A stretch of DNA of 19,225 bases, from contig DBQO01000045.1 of assembly GCA_002305275.1 (NCBI GenBank), forward strand, positions 3,263 through 22,487. Direction: 5' to 3'. Shown piece by piece: positions 7,043 to 13,413 of this stretch (position 1 is the first letter of the stretch; the number at the start of each line of letters is the position of its first letter). This DNA comes from Bacteroidales bacterium UBA1392. GTDB taxonomy: Bacteria; Bacteroidota; Bacteroidia; Bacteroidales; UBA932. The notes under the pieces were generated by a model. That model saw nothing but the letters and a program-made list of their open reading frames with translations, had not been told where the DNA came from and ran no database searches. Both the position numbers and the translations under genes were made by a program.

Positions 7043-7917
7043 TATTCCACTTTTATAAGACTGGTCAAAGGATATTTGACTCCTTCATAAGTACCTATGC
7101 GACCATTTATTGCGCCGACTGCGACTGGAGCCGAAAAGAAAATGGGAAGTTTATTGGCATCATCGGAAAGCCAGATAAATACCTTCTCCTCACCATAAAA
7201 GACACTTTCTCCATCCCCTTCTCCAAACGAGAATACGGAAGTATCACCATCTTTCGTACGATCTTTCTTCGGATTTACCGCAATGGCGAGCTTTATGGCA
7301 TTGAAAGTCCCTACTTTAGGCACTCTCTTCTTTTCACGGCCTACAAAACGCACCCGCATATCCAGGATATCTTTGTCAAGAGCTATGATAAAGGGTGCCG
7401 GCTTTCCTTTTTCGAGCTTTTCCAAATCCAGACACCTCACCGTAAAAAAGATATTGATAATATCACGGATCACATCATTTTCATGGTATGTGGTATCCCT
7501 GCGGGGGCGACCTTTCTTGTCAACTATGGCATTAAGCGTCTTGCCGCCATCTTTCCAGTAATACCAATTCTTGGCATAAAAGTTACCTTCGCTCACATCT
7601 CTGTGAAAATAGAGGGGAGTGAGGTCCTTGACGTAGAATTTGGATTCATAAATATCCCTTACCTTGAAAAATGAATCCCAGAATTTATAGGTGGAGGCAT
7701 GGGCCAACAGGTGATAATAGGGTTCCTTTCCCTCCTCGGACTTTTCAGTAAAGGTAAACTTCACACTGGCAATATCCGCACTAAAGCCCCATTTGTAATG
7801 GATAATCAATTCCATGTTTTCACCGCTTTGGAAAGGATAACCCTTTGTCTGTGCGGTAGCGCCTGCCGAAAATAAAAATAGAATAGCCGACAGTAGCGCA
7901 AAAAATATCTTTTTCAT
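7042..7917 (-). CDS. DUF3108 exported protein
   Basis: A 291-residue protein that I read from the ATG at 7917, giving MKKIFFALLSAILFLFSAGA with a signal peptide probably cleaved after ATA before QTKG. A longer reading from 7983 would overlap the end of dnaB and place a non-signal-like extension in front of the signal. The mature part is beta-rich and fits the DUF3108 family (YPFQSGENMELIIHYKWGF near the start, conserved YFHRDVSEGNFYAKNWYYW, and a C-terminal WLSDDANKLPIFFSAPV). No lipobox cysteine follows the signal, so it should be periplasmic or otherwise exported rather than a lipoprotein. Function is not known. It lies 13 nt after dnaB and overlaps rseC by one base. Confidence 0.82.
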   Translation of the reverse strand: MKKIFFALLSAILFLFSAGATAQTKGYPFQSGENMELIIHYKWGFSADIASVKFTFTEKSEEGKEPYYHLLAHASTYKFWDSFFKVRDIYESKFYVKDLTPLYFHRDVSEGNFYAKNWYYWKDGGKTLNAIVDKKGRPRRDTTYHENDVIRDIINIFFTVRCLDLEKLEKGKPAPFIIALDKDILDMRVRFVGREKKRVPKVGTFNAIKLAIAVNPKKDRTKDGDTSVFSFGEGDGESVFYGEEKVFIWLSDDANKLPIFFSAPVAVGAINGRIGTYEGVKYPLTSLIKVE

Positions 7918-7930
7918 CAAAATAATCGTT

Positions 7931-9430
7931 TTAATTAAAATCATCACTCGGGCCCAATCCTGCATAATCCAGAGGCTCCGCACTATTCATCTTCGAACCG
8001 TGATATTCGGTACGGATCATCGGATCACCGGGCAACACGTCATCTATATCCACAAATCGTACCCTATCAGACTCAAACTTCATCGGAACATCTCCAACCG
8101 CACCGTTTCTATGTTTTAGAATGATGATTTCGGTGCCTCCGGCAATCAAATCATCGGAAGGAAGACCTACTTTTTCAGGACGATGGATAAACATTACGAT
8201 GTCCGCATCCTGCTCGATAGCTCCCGACTCTCGAAGGTCACTCAGTTGGGGGCGCTTATTGCCGCCACGCGTCTCCACCGAACGGTTGAGCTGCGAAAGA
8301 GCTATGATGGGAACATTGAGTTCCTTTGCAATCGCTTTTAAAGAGCGGGAAATGGCAGAGACCTCCTGTTCACGCATACCGCGAAGGTCAGGGGGTCCGG
8401 TCATCAGTTGAAGATAGTCTATGATAATGATTTTTACTTTATTGTTGTTGACAAGGCGCCGAGCCTTGGAGCGAAACTCATAAATGGAGAGTGAAGGAGT
8501 ATCATCAATCCACAATGGAGACTTGGAGAGTCTTGCAACTCCCTCGTTGAGTTGACCCCACTCTGCACTAGTCATCTTTCTCGCTCCACGGATCTTATCG
8601 GCTTCCAAACCGGTCTCCCCAATCATTACTCGCTTTACAAGCTGCGTCGCCGGCATCTCAAGTGAGAAAAATGCCACGGGGATATTGTGGTCAATAGCCA
8701 TATTACGAGCCATAGTCAGCACAAATGCGGTCTTACCCACGGAAGGGCGCGCCGCTATGATGATCAGGTCGGACTTTTGCCATCCGAAAGTGATCTTGTC
8801 TATGCCGGTAAAACCCGAAGGAATACCGCTGAGTCCATCCTCTCTTTGCTGGTTGATCTCAATCTCTCTGATAGCCTGACCTACGATATCCTTGATGGGA
8901 GAGGTCTCACGGCGCATATTGCGCTCCGCAAGTTCAAATACCTCTTTTTCCGCCGTATCCACCAGATCATCGACTGTCATGGAGTCGTCAAAGGCGCTTT
9001 TCTGTATTTTGTATGAGATAGAGATGAGTTCCCTCTGGATAAATTTCTGGAGAAGGACTTTGGTGTGATAATCAATATGTGCTGCAGCTCCGATCTTGAG
9101 GGTAAGTTGGCTAAGGTATGCCGTTCCTCCGATTTCCTCAAGGTCCCCGCTTTTGCGCAGTTCGTCAGAAACTGTGAAGATATCTACGGGGTCATTGCGC
9201 TTGGAGAGGGTGGCTATTGCATCATATATTTTTCGGTGTGCATCTTTATAGAAACATTCTGCCGAAAGCTGGTCAAGAACATCTACCACTACTTCGGGCT
9301 CCAGCAGGAGTGCACCGAGGACAGCCTCCTCAATGTCGATAGCCTGTGGAGGCACCCGCCCTCCCAGCTCTTCGCCGAGGATAGCCAAATCCACCTTCCT
9401 ATCCTTTTTACCGGAATCTTTCTTGGCCAT
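7931..9430 (-). CDS. dnaB: Replicative DNA helicase DnaB
   Basis: Hexameric 5'-3' helicase that unwinds DNA at the replication fork. The 499-residue protein has the N-terminal DnaB domain (QAIDIEEAVLGALLLEP onward, about 28-130), a linker helix, and the RecA-like ATPase with Walker A ARPSVGKTAF (about 227-236), VAFFSLEMPATQLVKRV, Walker B IIIIDYLQLMTG (about 333-344) and IALSQLNRSVE; SDLRESGAIEQDADIVMFIHR follows. Length is slightly above the E. coli protein, from a charged N-terminal extension of about 25 residues and a short acidic tail; there is no intein. It lies between the zinc-ribbon and DUF3108 genes with gaps of 7 and 13 nt and has no separate promoter that I can see. Confidence 0.97.
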   Translation of the reverse strand: MAKKDSGKKDRKVDLAILGEELGGRVPPQAIDIEEAVLGALLLEPEVVVDVLDQLSAECFYKDAHRKIYDAIATLSKRNDPVDIFTVSDELRKSGDLEEIGGTAYLSQLTLKIGAAAHIDYHTKVLLQKFIQRELISISYKIQKSAFDDSMTVDDLVDTAEKEVFELAERNMRRETSPIKDIVGQAIREIEINQQREDGLSGIPSGFTGIDKITFGWQKSDLIIIAARPSVGKTAFVLTMARNMAIDHNIPVAFFSLEMPATQLVKRVMIGETGLEADKIRGARKMTSAEWGQLNEGVARLSKSPLWIDDTPSLSIYEFRSKARRLVNNNKVKIIIIDYLQLMTGPPDLRGMREQEVSAISRSLKAIAKELNVPIIALSQLNRSVETRGGNKRPQLSDLRESGAIEQDADIVMFIHRPEKVGLPSDDLIAGGTEIIILKHRNGAVGDVPMKFESDRVRFVDIDDVLPGDPMIRTEYHGSKMNSAEPLDYAGLGPSDDFN

Positions 9431-9437
9431 ATCTCAC

Positions 9438-10259
9438 TTATTCTTCCTGTTTGTCAGGAGATTTTACAAGGATGCGACCGCAATGTTCGCAGATTATCAT
9501 TTTCTTGCTTTCAATGACATCGAGTTCCCTCTGGGGAGGAATATTATTGAAGCAGCCTCCGCAGGCACCTCTTTCGACCGTCACAACGGCAAGTCTGTTT
9601 TTGGCACCTTTACGCACACGCTCATAAGCGTTGATGGTCCTCTCATCGAGAGTGGCAACCAGAGAATCGCGCTTGTCTAGCAGCTCCTCCTCCTCTTTGG
9701 CTGTCTCCTCCGAGATCGATTTGAGCTCCTCTTCCTTATCGGCAAGGTCCACTTGTCTGCCTGCAAGAGCAGCTTTGGATTCATCCAGTAAGAGTTTTTT
9801 ATCAGCAATGGTAGCATTGCCCTCTTTGATGTTTTTCTCGGCAACACTTATCTCAAGCTCCTGAAACTCGATTTCCTTTGAAAGAGATTCAAACTCGCGG
9901 TTGTTTTTGACATCATTGCGCTGCTCCTCATATTTGGATATCGCCTTTTTTGACTCCTCTATCTGATGCTTGTACTCTGTGTTGTATTTTTCGATCTCCT
10001 TGATTTCGGCCAATATATTTGCAATGCGGGTCTTAAGGCCCTCGATTTCATCTTCAAGATCCTCCACTTCGAGCGGAAGCTCACCTCTCAGCAAATATAT
10101 CTTGTCAATTTTGGTGTCAATATTCTGGATTTGATACAAAATTTGAAGCTTCTGCTCCATCTCCTTCGCATCGGTTTCGCCGGAATGTGTCGAAAGCGAA
10201 ACAAAGGTTTCCCTCTGGTCTATAGGAGTAACCACTTTAGTTGCCTTTTTTGTAGCCAT
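9438..10259 (-). CDS. Coiled-coil protein with C4-type zinc ribbon
   Basis: A 273-residue cytoplasmic protein. From about residue 35 to 200 it is a long Glu/Lys/Ile-rich coiled coil. The C-terminus carries a zinc ribbon, CGGCFNNIPPQ followed by CEHCGRILV, giving two CxxC pairs (C4-type, zf-RING_7 / DUF164-like family). Related proteins are widespread and usually annotated only as zinc-ribbon proteins with possible nucleic-acid binding; the true role is unknown. In Bacteroidota the gene is often next to a Nif3-like gene, as here, with a 4-nt gap. The N-terminal 25 residues are Lys/Thr-rich and probably disordered. Family is clear; function is not. Confidence 0.88.
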   Translation of the reverse strand: MATKKATKVVTPIDQRETFVSLSTHSGETDAKEMEQKLQILYQIQNIDTKIDKIYLLRGELPLEVEDLEDEIEGLKTRIANILAEIKEIEKYNTEYKHQIEESKKAISKYEEQRNDVKNNREFESLSKEIEFQELEISVAEKNIKEGNATIADKKLLLDESKAALAGRQVDLADKEEELKSISEETAKEEEELLDKRDSLVATLDERTINAYERVRKGAKNRLAVVTVERGACGGCFNNIPPQRELDVIESKKMIICEHCGRILVKSPDKQEE

Positions 10260-10263
10260 ATAC

Positions 10264-11028
10264 TTAGAAGTAAAATATTGGATTGTTATTATTATTCAAG
10301 AAAGTGTGGATTGCAAAGGTAGGAATTTTTTTGCTAAGAATTTCATACAACTTATCCACAATATCCCTCTCGCTCTCATAATGTCCTATATCCATCACCA
10401 TAAAGCCCTCAGGGCAGAAAAAATGGTGGTAAGAGATATCTCCGGTTATGAAAAGCTGCGCACCGGCCTCTATCGCCTGAGGGATGAAGGACGAACCGCT
10501 CCCGGCACAAACGGCAACCCTCGAAACAGGCTCTCCAATGAGCCTTGAGCTGCGCAAACGCCCGATTCCGAAAGACTGCTTCACAAAGGCGGAAAGTGCC
10601 TGCGGCTCTATCGGAGAGGGTAGAGTGCCGACAAGAGCCAATAAGGTCTCATCGAGAGGCGTAATATCCTGCAATCCCAAACGTTGAGTCATCAGGGCGG
10701 TTACCCCACCTTCAGCCTTATCGGCGTTTGTATGCGCCGAGTAGATGACCATTTCATGCTTAATTGCAAGAGTGATGGCCTTACCGATGAATGTATCCGG
10801 ATTAATTTTTTTAATGCCGGAAAAAATCAACGGGTGATGGGTTATAACCATATCCGCTCCCTTGGCCACCGCAGCCTCTATCAGCTCCGGGGTAGGATCA
10901 AATCCAATCATCACGCCCTTTATCTCCTGCTCGGGAGAGCCTATGCAGAAACCGGAGTTGTCCCAAGGCTCCTGCGTACCGAGGGGGGCGAATTCCTCGA
11001 TAATTAGTGCTATATCTTTTGCTTTCAT
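10264..11028 (-). CDS. Nif3-like dinuclear metal centre protein
   Basis: A 254-residue NIF3/YbgI-YqfO family protein of unknown reaction; family members bind two metal ions. Visible metal-site motifs are THHPLIFSG, SAHTNADKAEGG and, near the C-terminus, DIGHYESERD. I start at the ATG at 11028 (MKAKDIALIIEEF); a TTG two codons earlier also keeps the frame open but is less likely. Many Bacteroidota and Firmicutes homologues are about 360-370 residues with a PII/CutA-like insert; here the chain runs on without it, so this is the short form. Five consecutive Asn codons (10283-10297, mostly AAT) lie just before the C-terminal PIFYF. Confidence 0.9.
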   Translation of the reverse strand: MKAKDIALIIEEFAPLGTQEPWDNSGFCIGSPEQEIKGVMIGFDPTPELIEAAVAKGADMVITHHPLIFSGIKKINPDTFIGKAITLAIKHEMVIYSAHTNADKAEGGVTALMTQRLGLQDITPLDETLLALVGTLPSPIEPQALSAFVKQSFGIGRLRSSRLIGEPVSRVAVCAGSGSSFIPQAIEAGAQLFITGDISYHHFFCPEGFMVMDIGHYESERDIVDKLYEILSKKIPTFAIHTFLNNNNNPIFYF

Positions 11029-11043
11029 ATCCAATTTCGGGGA

Positions 11044-11364
11044 CTAAAGGGCATCCCGCACCTCAGTCAATGAGGCGCGTATATTCCTGAGTATTTCTAT
11101 GGCTTCACTCCTTCTGTCTACCTCATCCAATCCGAATTTCAACCGATTGCGGGCACCCTCAAGGGTCATACCCTGATCTCTGACCAGCCTGGCGATATTT
11201 CTTAGCGCATCAATGTCGGCTTCGCGATAGAGTCGGTTGCCCTTATTGTTGCGGGCCGGACGCACATATTCCGGGAAAGTGTCCGACCAGAAACGAATAA
11301 GTGAGACGTTTACATCAAACATCTTTGCCACCTGGCCTATAGTATGGTAATGTTGTCCCGTCAT
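11044..11364 (-). CDS. MerR-family transcriptional regulator
   Basis: A 106-residue DNA-binding protein. The winged helix-turn-helix occupies about residues 5-75 (HYHTIGQVAKMFDVNVSLIR, then FWSDTFPEYVRPARNNKGNR and LYREADIDALRNIARLVRDQG), followed by a helix that would form the MerR dimerisation coiled coil. There is no cysteine cluster and no separate effector domain, so a metal or redox role is not indicated. Small MerR proteins like this near M23 peptidase genes and alaS recur in Bacteroidota. It lies 6 nt after the M23 gene and 15 nt before nif3. Target promoters are unknown; the divergent region 13303-13413 is one possibility but not shown. Confidence 0.9.
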   Translation of the reverse strand: MTGQHYHTIGQVAKMFDVNVSLIRFWSDTFPEYVRPARNNKGNRLYREADIDALRNIARLVRDQGMTLEGARNRLKFGLDEVDRRSEAIEILRNIRASLTEVRDAL

Positions 11365-11370
11365 CTCTTA

Positions 11371-12330
11371 TCAATCCATGGATTGTCCGGTACTAAGCGC
11401 TATTATCATCATTTCCTGATAAGCCAATGGAGTAATGTCGGCAAAAAAATAATTGATCGGATCGACATAATTGCCATCAACTATAACTTCATAATGGAGG
11501 TGCGGAGCAAATGACGTGCCGCTATTGCCTACTCTACCGATAATATCGGACTGCTGCACTTGTTGTCCCTTTTTAACCATGATTTCTTGAAGGTGCGAAT
11601 AGGTGGTAACTATACCTCCGGAGTGGGTTATCTCAATACGCCTGCCCCAGGCAGTTGCACCTCTGGTGACCGCGGTTACGGTGCCGGTGGCTGCCGCAAG
11701 CACTTCGGTGCCCACCGGAGAGAGTATGTCGAAACCTGTGTGGTCCCGGAGCGTCTTGTAAAAGGGGCTGAACTTATTGCCTACCGATGCACCGGTTCTG
11801 GCGATGGAAAAGTCCTTAACGGGAATAATGGAAGGAATGGACCTCCAATCCATTTCACCGGCAGATAATCGGTGATTGATGTTTTCAATGGAATTATTGA
11901 TTTTGCCTGAGATCGATTCGAGGCGGGATGCCCGAATGTTGACATTCCAGATCAGATCATTCTCATCCTCTTCGTAAATGGTACCAAGATCGAGGCGGGC
12001 AGTATCACGACCTATCATATAAGTCGGAGGTGCCGATTGGAAGATATCATTATAAATCTGGCGATCCCTCGCTTCGAGCCCCTCGACTACGCTCTCAACA
12101 ATCTCCATCTGTTCCTTCATCCTGTCATATTCCCGCTCCATATAATCCCCTTCGGCAATGAGCTGCTTTTCGCGTTCAGTGCTGAAAAAGAGAGCAAAGA
12201 TGGCGTAATAGACAACTGCGACAAGCAGACTGAAAAAGACATACTTGCCCACAACAAGAAGAGCCCTCCATATAGAGAACTTCCTTTTGTCAAATCTGAG
12301 TTCCTCTTTGTTGTATAAAAATTTGGCCAT
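11371..12330 (-). CDS. M23 family metallopeptidase, membrane-anchored (copy 1)
   Basis: A 319-residue murein endopeptidase-like protein. Order: short basic cytoplasmic N-terminus, one membrane helix (about 26-48), a charged coiled coil (about 52-95), a linker, and the LytM/M23 domain from about residue 180. Zinc ligands are visible: His197 and Asp201 in HTGFD, and His277/His279 in HLHYEV; TYSHLQEIMVKKGQQV is also typical. All catalytic residues appear intact, so it should be an active zinc endopeptidase or an amidase activator in the periplasm. It begins 3 nt after a paralogue with the same architecture (12334-13302). The C-terminal tail after the domain (about 30 residues) resembles that of the paralogue (Ser/Ala-Pro-x-x-Tyr-Gln). 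Confidence 0.93.
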   Translation of the reverse strand: MAKFLYNKEELRFDKRKFSIWRALLVVGKYVFFSLLVAVVYYAIFALFFSTEREKQLIAEGDYMEREYDRMKEQMEIVESVVEGLEARDRQIYNDIFQSAPPTYMIGRDTARLDLGTIYEEDENDLIWNVNIRASRLESISGKINNSIENINHRLSAGEMDWRSIPSIIPVKDFSIARTGASVGNKFSPFYKTLRDHTGFDILSPVGTEVLAAATGTVTAVTRGATAWGRRIEITHSGGIVTTYSHLQEIMVKKGQQVQQSDIIGRVGNSGTSFAPHLHYEVIVDGNYVDPINYFFADITPLAYQEMMIIALSTGQSMD

Positions 12331-12333
12331 ATC

Positions 12334-13302
12334 TTACTTGCGGTCTTTACCCGCAAGAATCATGCTCTGATACTCTTCAGGCGAGATTTCATGGTCAAAA
12401 TAGTTGCAAGGATTGACTGCCTTGCCCTGATAGATTACCTCATAATGGAGATGGACCCCCTTGGAACGTCCCGTAGTTCCCATTTTACCCACCTGTTCCC
12501 CACGAGTAACTCTCTGGCCCGGCTTTACCGTAGCCTGATGAAGGTGCGCATAGCGTGTCTTGTAACCAAATCCATGATCCACAATCACCTGGTTGCCATA
12601 ACCGAAGAAATTGTAGCTCACTTCGACTACGATACCGTCACCGGTAGCATAAATGGGTTCGCCGGTCTTGCCTGAAATATCCACCCCTTTATGCATTCTG
12701 ATACCCTTGGTAAAGGGGTCTGAGCGATATCCGAACCTGCTTCCCAGGCTGTTGCGAGGATGAGTAGAGACGGGAAAAATAGAAGGCACGCATGAAGCCA
12801 TGTCACCTGCCCTTTTGGCTAACAGGGAAACCTCGTCAAATGAACGGGACTGTACGGCTGCCTTCTTGGAGAGTATATCAAGCCTCATCGCGGATGAGAT
12901 GAGGAGGTCTGAATGTTCAAAATGTTTCAGGTGCGAATATCTATCCACGCCACCAAAGCCCGCATCGCGTACCTCCGATGAAATTTCTTCCATACCGAAA
13001 ATAGGACGATAGACTATGTTGTCCCTCATCTCTATTTCATTAAGGATACGGTGACCTTCATCCAGCTTCTGATTGAGACTTTTGATTTGTGAGAGCAATT
13101 CCTGATTGCGACTCTCGAGTATCATGGTTTTGGGTGTCTTCAGTGAGAGAACGTCCGAATAAAGCCAAAAGTAAGCAGCGAAGCAGATAAAACCAAGAGC
13201 TAAAACCACACTAAACCTTAATAATCTGCTCTTTAGGGTAGTTTTTACTACTTCGTATGAAAGGGTTTCCTTGTTAAAAATGTACTGTTTTTTACCTAAC
13301 AT
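12334..13302 (-). CDS. M23 family metallopeptidase, membrane-anchored (copy 2)
   Basis: A 322-residue paralogue of the neighbouring M23 protein. I use the ATG at 13302 (MLGKKQYIFNKETLSYE); the longer frame to 13332 would reach over the predicted promoter. One membrane helix lies at about residues 30-50, then a coiled coil (about 60-90), then the M23 domain from about 185. Zinc ligands are His204 and Asp208 (MHKGVD) and His284/His286 (HLHYEV); GSRFGYRSDPFTKG and YAHLHQATVKPGQRV are typical of the family. It heads the long minus-strand operon, about 22 nt downstream of a predicted start of transcription, and lies divergent to alaS. Likely a periplasmic cell-wall hydrolase or regulator. Confidence 0.93.
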   Translation of the reverse strand: MLGKKQYIFNKETLSYEVVKTTLKSRLLRFSVVLALGFICFAAYFWLYSDVLSLKTPKTMILESRNQELLSQIKSLNQKLDEGHRILNEIEMRDNIVYRPIFGMEEISSEVRDAGFGGVDRYSHLKHFEHSDLLISSAMRLDILSKKAAVQSRSFDEVSLLAKRAGDMASCVPSIFPVSTHPRNSLGSRFGYRSDPFTKGIRMHKGVDISGKTGEPIYATGDGIVVEVSYNFFGYGNQVIVDHGFGYKTRYAHLHQATVKPGQRVTRGEQVGKMGTTGRSKGVHLHYEVIYQGKAVNPCNYFDHEISPEEYQSMILAGKDRK

Positions 13303-13329
13303 AATCAAATAACACCATTTATAACCCTG

Positions 13330-13337
13330 CAAAATTA
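13330..13337 (-). promoter_or_regulatory. -7 box of the long minus-strand operon (candidate)
   Basis: Minus-strand TAATTTTG fits the Bacteroidota -7 consensus TAnnTTTG and would give a leader of about 22 nt to the M23 gene start at 13302. No good TTG is found 19-21 nt upstream. The box mirrors the plus-strand box at 13358-13365 exactly, with 20 nt between, so the two promoters would overlap in their -33 regions. Confidence 0.45.
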
Positions 13338-13357
13338 CACAATTTGGATAAAAAAAC

Positions 13358-13365
13358 TAATTTTG
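13358..13365 (+). promoter_or_regulatory. -7 box of the alaS operon (candidate)
   Basis: TAATTTTG fits TAnnTTTG and would give a leader of about 43 nt to the alaS ATG at 13414. The -33 position falls on ATTACAC rather than a clear TTG. Evidence is sequence match and position only. Confidence 0.45.
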
Positions 13366-13382
13366 TGATGAAAAATCATATT

Positions 13383-13403
13383 TTATTAACAAAGTTATTA
13401 ACA
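13383..13403 (+). repeat. TTATTAACA direct repeat in the alaS leader
   Basis: TTATTAACA occurs at 13383-13391 and again at 13395-13403, a 9-nt direct repeat with a 12-nt period, 10 nt before the alaS ATG. It may simply be an AT-rich translation enhancer of the kind Bacteroidota use in place of Shine-Dalgarno sequences, or a regulatory site. Nothing decides between these. Confidence 0.5.
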
Positions 13404-13413
13404 ATCTAACTAC

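Noticed and set aside
7042..7983. Longer DUF3108 start inside dnaB
   Set aside because: The ATG at 7917 gives a proper signal peptide; the extension would precede it and overlap dnaB by over 50 nt.
11029..11034. TTG start for nif3
   Set aside because: An ATG two codons later gives the usual N-terminus of the family.
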